Positions 39,597-48,246 of a stretch of 64,000 nucleotides of DNA are shown here, one piece after another. The notes beneath the pieces were generated by a model that saw only the letters and a program-made list of their open reading frames with translations, had not been told where the DNA came from and ran no database searches. The translations under genes were made by a program, and so were the position numbers. The number at the start of each line of letters is the position of its first letter. Position 1 is the stretch's first letter. This stretch comes from Sneathiella sp. P13V-1. GTDB taxonomy: Bacteria > Pseudomonadota > Alphaproteobacteria > Sneathiellales > Sneathiellaceae. The stretch is from NCBI RefSeq assembly GCF_015143595.1, contig NZ_WYEU01000002.1:186001-250000 (forward strand), given 5' to 3'.

Positions 39597-40193
39597 TTAA
39601 CTGATACCTTTATGGGCTTCATTGCCCCATAATTCTTTAATGCGGTCATCACGGCCGCATCCATATCTATAGATTTTGTATCTCACCGGGTTCTTTTTGT
39701 AATAGTCCTGATGATAGTCTTCCGCATCGGTCCAGGCGCCGGCTTTTCGGATAGGTGTGACAATATCTGCTTTTAAAATACCTGATTGTTGCAACTTTTC
39801 CTTAGACGCGGTGGCGATCTCTCTTTGTTCGTCAGAGTTCGCAAAAATAGCAGTGGTGTATGAATTACCCCGATCACAAAACTGACCACCAGCATCTGTT
39901 GGGTCCACGGACCGCCAGAAAATTTCCACCAGTTCGGCATAGCTCACTTTGGCCGGATCGTATTTAATTTGCACCGCTTCAATATGCTTACCATGGTTCC
40001 GGTAGGTTGGGTTCTGCAAAAGGCCGCCCGTATATCCAGAAACCGCGGATATTACTCCTTCCACATGTTCAAAATCCTTCTCAACACACCAGAAACAGCC
40101 GCCCGCGACGGTGGCAATTTCTGTTTCTGCAGCAGTGGCCGGAAGGCCGGTGTTGAGGAGTAAACCGGTTAATAGTGCAGTTCTGATTTTCAT
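39597..40193 (-). CDS. msrA: Exported peptide-methionine (S)-S-oxide reductase MsrA
   Basis: Repairs methionine-S-sulfoxide in proteins. 198 residues from ATG 40193, chosen because GAGGG lies 5 nt upstream and the product starts with a good Sec signal peptide (MKIRTALLTGLLLNTGLPATA). A longer frame to 40247 adds 18 residues before the signal and is unlikely. The catalytic motif GGCFWCVEKDF and the conserved SGYTGG and YHQDYYKKNP follow. A C-terminal Cys (YGCGRDD) can recycle the enzyme. Periplasmic MsrA is less common than cytosolic. Confidence 0.93.
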   Translation of the reverse strand: MKIRTALLTGLLLNTGLPATAAETEIATVAGGCFWCVEKDFEHVEGVISAVSGYTGGLLQNPTYRNHGKHIEAVQIKYDPAKVSYAELVEIFWRSVDPTDAGGQFCDRGNSYTTAIFANSDEQREIATASKEKLQQSGILKADIVTPIRKAGAWTDAEDYHQDYYKKNPVRYKIYRYGCGRDDRIKELWGNEAHKGIS

Positions 40194-40258
40194 TGCGTCC
40201 CTCTTAAATATCTTCTGCCTAAAAGTAGCAATTGGCAGGTCAGCCACAATTCACAGCA

Positions 40259-41185
40259 TCACACACTTTTGTGAAGGCCTTCCGCAGCTTGGTAGATGCA
40301 TTGACGCATGACGGACATGGCTGTTGTATTGGGGGTGTCCGTTCGTTTGGTAATACCCACCGCACCTTTGGTTTCACTTGTGTCTACAGGCAGGATCTTC
40401 ATGCGCCCATCGGCCAGATCATTCGCTACAACCCCTTCAGATATAATCCAGACAGCGTCGGAAGATCTGACATACGCACGGCCGAAGGAGGAGGAAACTG
40501 TTTCAATCTGTCTTGGAAGTTCCGCCATACCGTAGGAAAGCATCATTCTTTCCACAAAGGGCCTGATCACTGAGGCGCGGGTGGGCATCAATACGGGATA
40601 ATCCCGTAAGTTTTCCAATCGAAACGGTGATTGAAAGAGCAGGGGATGACCTGTTCTAACTGTAAAGATAACCTGCTCACTATAGACATGCTCGAACTCC
40701 AGTCCGGTCATTTTCTCTGGCGCAGCAAGACGGCCCACGACAAGATCCAATTCGCCCATGCGAAGCTGTTCCAGAAGGACACTGTTTTCACCTGTGACAA
40801 TTTTAGTTTCGTTGTTGAGCTCTTCATCAATGTAGAGCTGCATGGCTTTTGGCATGATACGGGCGGAAACCGTTGGTAGCGCCCCAATACGTAAAGGCGG
40901 GGCAGATTGCCGGGATGCCAATGTTAGCGCATCAATGCCTTCGCTTATGGCAGCCATGCCCTGACCTGCATGACGGAGGAAAACTTCTCCAAGACGGCTT
41001 AAGCGGATACCGCGACCCTCTTTTTCAAAGAGACGCACATCGAGGATTTGTTCCAATTCACGGATTGTCTTGGTGGCAGCAGGCTGACTTATGGCCAGAC
41101 TGTCAGCAGCTTTGCTGACACTTTTCTGGCGCGCCACTTCCATAAACACACTAAGATGTCGAAACTTGACGGGAGATGTTTTCAT
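40259..41185 (-). CDS. pcaQ: LysR-type regulator PcaQ of the protocatechuate operon
   Basis: 308 residues. N-terminal winged HTH (about 7-66: FRHLSVFMEVARQKSVSKAADSLAISQPAATKTI in two parts, HLSVFMEVAR and ISQPAATKTIRELE) and a type 2 periplasmic-binding-like effector domain. Divergent from pcaD, which is the position and partner of PcaQ in rhizobia and relatives, where it activates pcaDCHGB in response to beta-carboxymuconate. Assignment rests on sequence resemblance plus context. Confidence 0.9.
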   Translation of the reverse strand: MKTSPVKFRHLSVFMEVARQKSVSKAADSLAISQPAATKTIRELEQILDVRLFEKEGRGIRLSRLGEVFLRHAGQGMAAISEGIDALTLASRQSAPPLRIGALPTVSARIMPKAMQLYIDEELNNETKIVTGENSVLLEQLRMGELDLVVGRLAAPEKMTGLEFEHVYSEQVIFTVRTGHPLLFQSPFRLENLRDYPVLMPTRASVIRPFVERMMLSYGMAELPRQIETVSSSFGRAYVRSSDAVWIISEGVVANDLADGRMKILPVDTSETKGAVGITKRTDTPNTTAMSVMRQCIYQAAEGLHKSV

Positions 41186-41187
41186 TC

Positions 41188-41203
41188 ATAACCATTTGAA
41201 TAT
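41188..41203. promoter_or_regulatory. Candidate PcaQ-binding site
   Basis: ATAACC (41188-41193), four bases, then GAATAT. The published alphaproteobacterial PcaQ motif is ATAACC-N4-GGTTAA; the first half is exact and the second matches only 3 of 6. It lies in the pcaQ-pcaD intergenic region about 85 nt before pcaD. Confidence 0.4.
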
Positions 41204-41273
41204 GTATTTGATTGAAAATATCATTTTTTAACTCAAAAACAATCTGTTTTAATCTGTGAAAAGGAGAAGAGCT

Positions 41274-42083
41274 TTGCAATTTGCCTCTGTAAATGGTGTG
41301 ACGCTGCATTATCGTCTGACAAGTCTGGGCGAGAATAAGCCTGTTATGGTTTTTTCGAATTCTCTAGGCACGGATTTTCGTATTTGGGACGAATTGGTCG
41401 CGGCCTTTGGGCATGATTATCAAGTACTTTGTTATGACAAACGCGGCCATGGTTTGAGTGAAACGGGTGAGGCGCCTTATCAGTTGGAGGATCACAGTAG
41501 TGATCTCGCCGCTTTGATGGACCACTTGGGGCTTGCTGAAGCTGTTGCTGTAGGATTGTCCGTTGGGGGCATGATTGTTCAGGATTTGGCGGCAAAAAGA
41601 CCTGATCTTGTGAAGCTGCTCGTTCTTTGTGATACCGCCCATAAAATCGGGACGGAAGAAATGTGGCAGGAGCGTATTTCTCAATTAGAAGAGGGCGGCC
41701 TTGGCCCAATGGTGGATCCGATTATGGAGCGCTGGTTTACGGCAGATTTCAGACGTGCTGATAATCCTCTGTATGTTGGGTGTGTTCAGATGCTCTCGCG
41801 TCAAGGGTTTGAAGGATATGTTGGAACATGTCACGCCTTGCGAGATGCCGATCTGACGGGGAGCAGCGCCAAATTGCAAATGCCGACTTTGTGTCTGGTG
41901 GGGGATCAGGATGGATCCACGCCGCCAGAAATGGTGAAAGAAACAGCTGACCTTATTCCAAACAGCAGTTTTGCCATTATCGAAAAGGCGGGACATATTC
42001 CCTGTGTAGAACAGCCTGCTTCACAAATTAAAGTGATGAATGAGTTCTTGCAGCAAAATGGACTGCCGGGAGGACAGGTATGA
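41274..42083 (+). CDS. pcaD: 3-oxoadipate enol-lactonase
   Basis: Hydrolyses 3-oxoadipate enol-lactone in the beta-ketoadipate pathway. 269 residues from TTG 41274, 7 nt after AAGGAG (41261-41266); the in-frame GTG at 41256 precedes that SD. Alpha/beta-hydrolase fold with nucleophile Ser96 in GLSVGG, an acid in the GDQDGSTPP region and His in KAGHIPCVEQP. First gene of the pcaDCHGIJB operon. The TGA overlaps the pcaC ATG (ATGA). Confidence 0.93.
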   Translation: MQFASVNGVTLHYRLTSLGENKPVMVFSNSLGTDFRIWDELVAAFGHDYQVLCYDKRGHGLSETGEAPYQLEDHSSDLAALMDHLGLAEAVAVGLSVGGMIVQDLAAKRPDLVKLLVLCDTAHKIGTEEMWQERISQLEEGGLGPMVDPIMERWFTADFRRADNPLYVGCVQMLSRQGFEGYVGTCHALRDADLTGSSAKLQMPTLCLVGDQDGSTPPEMVKETADLIPNSSFAIIEKAGHIPCVEQPASQIKVMNEFLQQNGLPGGQV

Positions 42084-42487
42084 ATAATAATCGCTTCCAA
42101 CAGGGGCGAGAGACACGCAAATCTGTATTGGGTGAAGCCCATGTAGCGCGTGCGGATGCTAATAGTACTGAATTTGATCAGCCCTTTCAGGAGCTGATTA
42201 CGGAAAGCGCATGGGGGACAGTGTGGTCGCGGGACAACTGGACCAAGCGGGAGAGATCCATGGTGACCATTGCCTTGCTTGCAGGGTTGGGTCATCTGGA
42301 TGAGGTTGCCATGCATGTGAGGGCTGCTGTGAATACAGGGGCCACAAGGGATGATATCCGCGAAGCGATGCTACATGTGGCAATATATGCGGGGGTTCCT
42401 GCGGCAAATAGCGCCATCAAAGTAGCGAAAACAGTTTTTGCCGAATTGGATCGGGAAGACACAGAAAATAAACGGGAAAAGTCATGA
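42080..42487 (+). CDS. pcaC: 4-carboxymuconolactone decarboxylase
   Basis: Decarboxylates gamma-carboxymuconolactone to the enol-lactone used by PcaD. 135 residues, AhpD-like helical fold. [15 protein letters not shown]-like segment [36 protein letters not shown] and [12 protein letters not shown] are family hallmarks. It is not fused to PcaD. 4-nt overlaps on both sides (pcaD and pcaH). Confidence 0.95.
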   Translation: MNNNRFQQGRETRKSVLGEAHVARADANSTEFDQPFQELITESAWGTVWSRDNWTKRERSMVTIALLAGLGHLDEVAMHVRAAVNTGATRDDIREAMLHVAIYAGVPAANSAIKVAKTVFAELDREDTENKREKS

Positions 42488-43224
42488 GCAACGAAAAAAG
42501 GGAAAGCGGTGCTTTCTTTCAGCGCGACCGTCGCTGGCAACCACCCGCCTACACGCCGACATATAAAACCAGCATCTTAAGATCACCGCAAAAGGCATTG
42601 TTATCATTAGATAATACTGTTAGTGAAATGACAGGTCCGGTTTTTGGTCACAATGATATTGGTGAATTGGACAATGATCTACTTTTGAATTTCTCCCAAA
42701 ATGGAGAACTGCCGATTGGTGAGCGGATTGTCGTTCATGGACGCGTCATCGATGAACGTGGCGTTCCGGTGCCGGGTGCATTGCTCGAATTTTGGCAGGC
42801 AAATGCTGGTGGTCGTTATCGCCATAAGAAAGAAACCTATCTAGCACCGCTGGATCCTAATTTTGGCGGTTGCGGCCGCACTATTACGGATGAAAACGGT
42901 GGATATTGTTTCCGGACCGTCAAGCCAGGCCCTTATCCTTGGCCAAATGGCGTGAATGACTGGCGTCCGGCTCATATCCACTTTTCAGTATTTGGGCATG
43001 GTTTTGCGCAGCGCCTCATCACCCAAATGTATTTCGAAGGTGATCCTCTCGTATGGAGATGTCCTATCGTTCAGGCAATTCCAGACGAAGCAGCGATTAA
43101 GCAGCTTATCGCACCGCTGGATATGGGAAATACCATTCCAATGGATAGCCTTGCTTATAAATTTGACATTGTCCTTCGCGGGCGCAGATCCACGATGTTT
43201 GATAACCGGCGGGAGGGGAACTAA
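42484..43224 (+). CDS. pcaH: Protocatechuate 3,4-dioxygenase beta subunit
   Basis: Iron(III)-bearing subunit of intradiol ring cleavage of protocatechuate. 246 residues. The four Fe ligands are visible: Tyr in GGRYRH, Tyr in GPYPW, and the two His in PAHIHF, matching Pseudomonas PcaH Tyr408, Tyr447, His460 and His462. Substrate-pocket residues [10 protein letters not shown] are conserved. Shares one base with the start of pcaG. Confidence 0.97.
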   Translation: MSNEKRESGAFFQRDRRWQPPAYTPTYKTSILRSPQKALLSLDNTVSEMTGPVFGHNDIGELDNDLLLNFSQNGELPIGERIVVHGRVIDERGVPVPGALLEFWQANAGGRYRHKKETYLAPLDPNFGGCGRTITDENGGYCFRTVKPGPYPWPNGVNDWRPAHIHFSVFGHGFAQRLITQMYFEGDPLVWRCPIVQAIPDEAAIKQLIAPLDMGNTIPMDSLAYKFDIVLRGRRSTMFDNRREGN

Positions 43225-43838
43225 TGACTCAGCCACTTGATTACCTGAAAGAAACCCCGTCGCAAACTGCTGGCCCTTACGTTCATATTGGATGCACGCC
43301 GAACTTCACCGGGATCACCAACGTCTTCAAAGAAGATTTAGGTAGCCGGATGGTCAATGATCAAACAGAAGGGGAGCGTATTACGGTTCGCGGCACTGTT
43401 TTTGATGGTATGGGAGCACCAGTTAAAGACGCTCTTGTCGAAATCTGGCAGGCAGATACAAAAGGTCTGTACAACAGCCCAGACGAAAAACGTGGTCAGG
43501 CGGATCCCAATTTTGCAGGTTGGGGCAGATGTCCGGGTGACATGGATACCGGCGAATTTACCTTTGAAACGGTGAAGCCTGGTGTTGTTCCGTTTAAAGA
43601 CGGCCGCCCAATGGCACCACATATCACTTTTTGGGTGGTCGCGCGTGGTATTAACATTGGCCTGCACACCCGTATGTATTTTCCAGAAGAAGAGGCGGCG
43701 AATAAGGCTGATCCAATTCTAACACGCATTGAACATCAATCACGCGTTCCTACATTGATCGCAACGAGGGAAGAGGATGGCTATCGTTTTGATATTCATC
43801 TTCAGGGCGCGCAGGAAACCGTGTTTTTCGATATCTAA
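43224..43838 (+). CDS. pcaG: Protocatechuate 3,4-dioxygenase alpha subunit
   Basis: Structural partner of PcaH. 204 residues, same jelly-roll fold, but without the full iron-ligand set. Signatures TPSQTAGPYVHIG, ALVEIWQADTKG and FWVVARGINIGLHTRMYFPEE. The HITFWV position replaces the HIHF metal motif of PcaH. One-base overlap with pcaH. Confidence 0.97.
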   Translation: MTQPLDYLKETPSQTAGPYVHIGCTPNFTGITNVFKEDLGSRMVNDQTEGERITVRGTVFDGMGAPVKDALVEIWQADTKGLYNSPDEKRGQADPNFAGWGRCPGDMDTGEFTFETVKPGVVPFKDGRPMAPHITFWVVARGINIGLHTRMYFPEEEAANKADPILTRIEHQSRVPTLIATREEDGYRFDIHLQGAQETVFFDI

Positions 43839-43851
43839 GGACGTGTATTAA

Positions 43852-44706
43852 ATGACAAAATTTATTCCCTTAAAGCAGGCAGTAGAAGAGAACCTGCATG
43901 ATGGTGACACTGTCGCCTTTGAGGGGTTTACCCATCTTATTCCTCACGCGGCGGCCCATGAGGCTATTCGTCAAGGTTTTAAGGATCTGACATTGATCCG
44001 GATGACCCCTGATCTGGTTTATGATCAGATGGTGGGAATGGGAATGGTGAAGAAAATGATCTTCTCTTACGCCGGTAATCCCGGCGTCGGGCTGTTACGG
44101 CGGGTTCGCGATGCCATTGAAAACCAGTGGCCAGCTCCGCTTGAGATTGAGGAACATTCCCATGCTGCTATGGCCAACGCATATGAGGCAGGCGCTGCAG
44201 GTCTGCCTTTTGCAGCCCTTCGTGGTTACAAAGGCGCTGGTCTGAAAGAGGTGAACCCCAACATCCGTGAAGTTACTTGTCCGTTCACGGGTGAAATCCT
44301 TGCAGCAGTTCCTTCAGTCCAGCCCGACATTACTTTTATCCATGCACAGAAGGCCAATAAAAAGGGCGATATTCTGGTTGAAGGCATTATCGGTGTTCAG
44401 AAAGAAGCCGTTCTTGCCGCCAAACGTGCGGTGGTAACCGTTGAAGAAGTGGTGGATGACTTTGATGATGTTCATCCTAACTGTTGTGTTCTGCCAAACT
44501 GGACAATAGATGCGATTTCTGTGGTGCCGGGGGGAGCTCATCCTTCCTATGCTCACGGCTATTACATCCGTGACAATGTGGCCTATATCGATTGGGACAA
44601 AACCGCAGCGGATCGCGATCGTTTTCAGGAATGGATGAAAGAGCATGTGCTTGATCAGGACGAAAGTGTATTTGAGGCACGTATCTCAGGACTAAAGGGA
44701 AACTAA
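43852..44706 (+). CDS. pcaI: 3-oxoadipate CoA-transferase subunit A
   Basis: Activates 3-oxoadipate with succinyl-CoA. 284 residues, class I CoA-transferase alpha subunit of the longer type. DGDTVAFEGFTHLIPHAAAHE, GNPGVGLLRRVRDAIE and the PNCCVLPNW segment are visible. Paired with pcaJ (1-nt spacer). Placed between pcaG and pcaB, not with pcaF. The substrate is inferred from this position. Confidence 0.88.
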   Translation: MTKFIPLKQAVEENLHDGDTVAFEGFTHLIPHAAAHEAIRQGFKDLTLIRMTPDLVYDQMVGMGMVKKMIFSYAGNPGVGLLRRVRDAIENQWPAPLEIEEHSHAAMANAYEAGAAGLPFAALRGYKGAGLKEVNPNIREVTCPFTGEILAAVPSVQPDITFIHAQKANKKGDILVEGIIGVQKEAVLAAKRAVVTVEEVVDDFDDVHPNCCVLPNWTIDAISVVPGGAHPSYAHGYYIRDNVAYIDWDKTAADRDRFQEWMKEHVLDQDESVFEARISGLKGN

Positions 44707-44707
44707 A

Positions 44708-45490
44708 ATGACAGAGATTAATTTTACTCCCGATGAGATGATGACAATCGCGGCGTCCCGTGCTCTTGGGAATAACGATATTTGTTTTGTTGGTATCGGT
44801 GCGCCTTCAGCGGCGTGTAACGTTGCCCGCCTGACCCATGCGCCAGACATCACGCTGATTTATGAAAGTGGAACCATTGGCACAGCACCAGATGTCCTTC
44901 CGCTATCCATTGGGGACGGGGAGCTGTGTGATACAGCGGTGACCACTGTTTCTGTCCCCGAAATGTTCCGCTATTGGCTACAAGGTGGCCGAATTAGTGT
45001 TGGGTTTCTGGGGGCAGCTCAGCTTGATAAGTTTGGCAACATCAACACAACAGTGATCGGTGATTATGGTGATCCGAAAACACGCCTGCCGGGCGGTGGC
45101 GGGGCGCCTGAAATTGCCTCTTCCTGCGGTGAGATTTTTATCACCATGAAGCAATCCTTGCGTGGCATGGTGGATAAAATCGACTTCTTTACGTCTTTTG
45201 GACATGGGGAAGGCGGCGATCATCGTCAGCGTCTTGGTATTGAGACAAAAGGGCCAACTCTGTTAATCACTGATCTTGCTGTTTGGCGTCCGGATCCAGT
45301 GACTAAGGAATTCACAGTCGTGTCTTTGCATCCGGGTGTGACCCGTGATCAGGTGCAGGCGACTTGCGGATGGGAAGTTTCCTTCAGGGATGATCTTGAA
45401 GAAACCAAATGGCCAACAGAAGAAGAGCTTTCAACGCTTCGCGATTTGAAAGCGAGAACTAAAGCAGCCCATGAAGGGGCAGCTGCTTAA
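44708..45490 (+). CDS. pcaJ: 3-oxoadipate CoA-transferase subunit B
   Basis: Catalytic partner of PcaI. 260 residues. The Glu of the YESGTIGTAPDVLPLSIGD segment (IYESGTIG) is the expected active-site glutamate, followed by GGGGAPEIASSCGEI. Reaction: 3-oxoadipate plus succinyl-CoA gives 3-oxoadipyl-CoA plus succinate. Cotranscribed with pcaI. Confidence 0.88.
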   Translation: MTEINFTPDEMMTIAASRALGNNDICFVGIGAPSAACNVARLTHAPDITLIYESGTIGTAPDVLPLSIGDGELCDTAVTTVSVPEMFRYWLQGGRISVGFLGAAQLDKFGNINTTVIGDYGDPKTRLPGGGGAPEIASSCGEIFITMKQSLRGMVDKIDFFTSFGHGEGGDHRQRLGIETKGPTLLITDLAVWRPDPVTKEFTVVSLHPGVTRDQVQATCGWEVSFRDDLEETKWPTEEELSTLRDLKARTKAAHEGAAA

Positions 45491-45509
45491 AGCGGATGAG
45501 TGTTAAGGC

Positions 45510-46577
45510 ATGACAGTTTCGGTATTTGAACATCCCTACTTGAAGGAGCTTCTTGGAAACGAAGCTGTCTCCGCTTTCTTTTCTGTTGAAGCGGATGTTA
45601 AAGCAATGCTTCAGTTTGAAGCAGCGCTTGCAAAAGTAGAAGCGGCGCAAGGTATTATTACTGCCAAAGCGTCAGAAGCTATTTCTGTGTGCCTGGGCAA
45701 TTTTACTCCAGATCTTGAGCAGTTGAACTCAGCTGTTGCAAGAGACGGCGTTGTGGTTCCAGAGCTCATTCGGCAAATTCGAGTGAAACTTCCTGTAGAA
45801 TTTCAAGCAAGCTTGCATTTTGGAGCAACCAGTCAGGATGTGATCGATACCTCCCTTGTTCTTCGATTGAATAAAGCGATTCTTCATTTACTGGGGGATT
45901 TTGATGTCTTTCTAGAGAAGTTGGCGGAATTGAATACTCGATTTGGAGATCGGGAAATAATGGGAAGGACCCGGATGCAGCGGGCGTTACCCATTCCTGT
46001 ATCTCATAGAATTGATGCCTGGAGGCGACCGCTTGAGCGTCTTCGCAGACAGGCAGAAACTCTTATAGAGGAAATCAATCAGCTGCAATTTGGCGGGGCA
46101 GTCGGAACGCTTGACAAGTTGGGCGCAAAAGGTGCTGATGTACGAAATGCTTTAGCGCGTGAATTGGGGCTGAATGACCCCGGATATTGTTGGCATACAG
46201 ACAGAACAACCCTGATTAATTTGGTAAATTGGCTGAATCTTGTTGCTGGTGGTCTTGGCAAGATAGGTCAAGACGTGATACAGATGTCGGTGAATGAAGT
46301 GAGAGAAGTGTATCTAATTGGGGGTGGTTCTTCTTCAGCAATGCCGCACAAGCAAAATCCGGTTTTGGCCGAGATTTTAGTGTCGCTTGCGCATTTCATT
46401 GGGGTAAATAGTTCGGCGATGCAGCATGTTATGCAGCATGAGAATGAGCGATCAGGCTCAAGCTGGACATTGGAGTGGATGACAGTCCCACAGATTGTGG
46501 TGTCGGCCTCCGCAAGTTTGAAGAACGGGATCAGGTTGCTGGATCAGATTGAGGATATCCCTGATATGGCCAGCTAA
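45510..46577 (+). CDS. pcaB: 3-carboxy-cis,cis-muconate cycloisomerase
   Basis: Lactonises 3-carboxymuconate. 355 residues, fumarase/aspartase superfamily. The signature GGGSSSAMPHKQNPV holds the mobile catalytic-Ser loop. TSQDVIDTS and GRTRMQRALPIPVSHR are conserved. Shorter than the 450-residue pseudomonad form, typical of alphaproteobacteria. Ends the pca operon; the next gene follows after 95 nt without an obvious terminator. Confidence 0.95.
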   Translation: MTVSVFEHPYLKELLGNEAVSAFFSVEADVKAMLQFEAALAKVEAAQGIITAKASEAISVCLGNFTPDLEQLNSAVARDGVVVPELIRQIRVKLPVEFQASLHFGATSQDVIDTSLVLRLNKAILHLLGDFDVFLEKLAELNTRFGDREIMGRTRMQRALPIPVSHRIDAWRRPLERLRRQAETLIEEINQLQFGGAVGTLDKLGAKGADVRNALARELGLNDPGYCWHTDRTTLINLVNWLNLVAGGLGKIGQDVIQMSVNEVREVYLIGGGSSSAMPHKQNPVLAEILVSLAHFIGVNSSAMQHVMQHENERSGSSWTLEWMTVPQIVVSASASLKNGIRLLDQIEDIPDMAS

Positions 46578-46672
46578 AAACCCGAAAGCAACCGAACGCA
46601 GCAAAATAAGCGGCGAACAAAATCAATTTTGGAAAAACTACGCGAACTAATAACCGTACGGGAGAGAGCGAA

Positions 46673-47713
46673 ATGAAATTTACGAAAAAGATGGGTACAC
46701 TGTTGGCTGGTGTTACTCTGGCAGCACTGACAGCAGGTAGTGTTTCTGCTGCTGATATTACACTAAAATTCCATCACTTTTTGAGCCCGAAATCTTCAGC
46801 TCACAAGAACATGATTGTTCCTTGGGCGGAAAAAATCGAAAAAGCCTCAGGCGGTCGCGTAGATATCGAAATCTACCCGGCGATGTCTCTCGGTGGTAAG
46901 CCGCCGCAACTTCCGCGTCAGGTCCGTGACGGCGTTGTAGATTTGGCCTGGTTTGTAAACGGCTATGCTGGTGGTCTTTATCCGCGCACAGAAGTTTTCG
47001 AGCTTCCTGGTGTTCACCAAGGTGATTCTTCTGCGACTAACCGTGCGATGCTGGAAATGTTCGATGAATATCTTTCCCCAGAATATAAAGGTATTGTTCC
47101 GATGACATTACATGTGCATGGCGGTAACGCGTTGCACATGGTGGATAAGGAAGTCCGCTCTCCTGATGATGTTAAGGGTGTGAAACTGCGTATTCCATCC
47201 CGCACAGGTGCATGGGTTCTTGAAAGCTTGGGCGCTGCACCAGTTAAGACATCCGTTCCTGAACTGCCATTGGCCCTGTCCAAGAAAGTTGTTGAAGGTG
47301 CTTTGATTCCGTTTGAGATCATTCCGCCACTCAAAATTCAGGAACAGACCCAGTACCAGATCGAAGGCCCTAACGGCATGCGTTTCGGTACAACAACCTT
47401 CCAGATCGGCATGAATAAAGGTACTTGGGACGGCCTTCCTGAGGACATCAAGAAAATCTTCCGCGAAAACTCAGGCATGGAATGGCACAAAGAAGTCGGC
47501 ACGGTTTGGGATAACGCTGAAGCTGGCGGTATTGGCGTTGCGACAAAAGCAGGCAACAAGCACATCCAGCTGACTCCAGCTGAATGGGCGAAATTTGAAA
47601 CAGCGATGGCCCCAGTGGTTGATCGTTGGATCAAAGAAGTTTCCGCGAAAGGTATTGACGGGCAGAAGCTCTATGATACAGCGGTAGCTACAGTTAAGAA
47701 GTACATGAAGTAA
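46673..47713 (+). CDS. TRAP transporter solute-binding protein, DctP family
   Basis: Periplasmic receptor. 346 residues with a clear Sec signal peptide (LLAGVTLAALTAGSVSAAD). KFHHFLSPKSSAHKNMIVPWAEKIEKASGGRV (parts: KFHHFLSPKSS, WAEKIEKASGGR) and VKLRIPSRTGAWV, with the family Arg that holds the ligand carboxylate, are visible. First of a dctP-dctQ-dctM trio lying between pcaB and the pob genes, so the ligand is plausibly an aromatic carboxylate such as 4-hydroxybenzoate or protocatechuate. The ligand is inferred. Confidence 0.93.
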   Translation: MKFTKKMGTLLAGVTLAALTAGSVSAADITLKFHHFLSPKSSAHKNMIVPWAEKIEKASGGRVDIEIYPAMSLGGKPPQLPRQVRDGVVDLAWFVNGYAGGLYPRTEVFELPGVHQGDSSATNRAMLEMFDEYLSPEYKGIVPMTLHVHGGNALHMVDKEVRSPDDVKGVKLRIPSRTGAWVLESLGAAPVKTSVPELPLALSKKVVEGALIPFEIIPPLKIQEQTQYQIEGPNGMRFGTTTFQIGMNKGTWDGLPEDIKKIFRENSGMEWHKEVGTVWDNAEAGGIGVATKAGNKHIQLTPAEWAKFETAMAPVVDRWIKEVSAKGIDGQKLYDTAVATVKKYMK

Positions 47714-47722
47714 GTAGACGAA

Positions 47723-48232
47723 ATGACTGGTAATCTGTCAGGTTGGGCAAGGGTTCATACCCTTGTCCATCGCATATGTGAGGGCTGGGCCCTTCTCGGC
47801 GGCATCATATTGGGCATTGTCGTCTTGATTAATGCCTATTCCATTATTGCTGATTTGTTGTTTGGAACACCGTTTCCCGGGGATTTCGAATTGACAGAAA
47901 TGGGGGTCGCTATAGCGGCGTTCAGCTTCCTTCCTTATTGCCAGATTACCGGCTCCAATGTGACGGCGGATCTTTTCACAATGAACGCTGGTCGGGCGGC
48001 AGTCGCCGCGATGACGTTGTGCGCTAGTGTTATCGCCGTTACTTTCGCGATCTTTATGATTTGGCGAATGAATGCGGGCTTGCACGATTATCTTGAATAT
48101 GAAGAGGTAACCGGCATTTTGAGCATTCCTATTTGGTACGGTTTTGTTCCGGCCTTGATTTCTCTTGTTTTGTTGGGCGTGGCATCTGTGATGTCTCTGG
48201 CTGACATTTTCGGCATCCATCGCAGAGCGTAA
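47723..48232 (+). CDS. TRAP transporter small permease, DctQ family
   Basis: 169 residues, four hydrophobic segments. FPGDFELTEMGVAIAAFSFLPYCQ is the DctQ signature (GDFELTEMGVAIAAF). Pairs with the large permease that starts 15 nt downstream. Confidence 0.93.
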   Translation: MTGNLSGWARVHTLVHRICEGWALLGGIILGIVVLINAYSIIADLLFGTPFPGDFELTEMGVAIAAFSFLPYCQITGSNVTADLFTMNAGRAAVAAMTLCASVIAVTFAIFMIWRMNAGLHDYLEYEEVTGILSIPIWYGFVPALISLVLLGVASVMSLADIFGIHRRA

Positions 48233-48246
48233 GTTAGGAAATCCCC

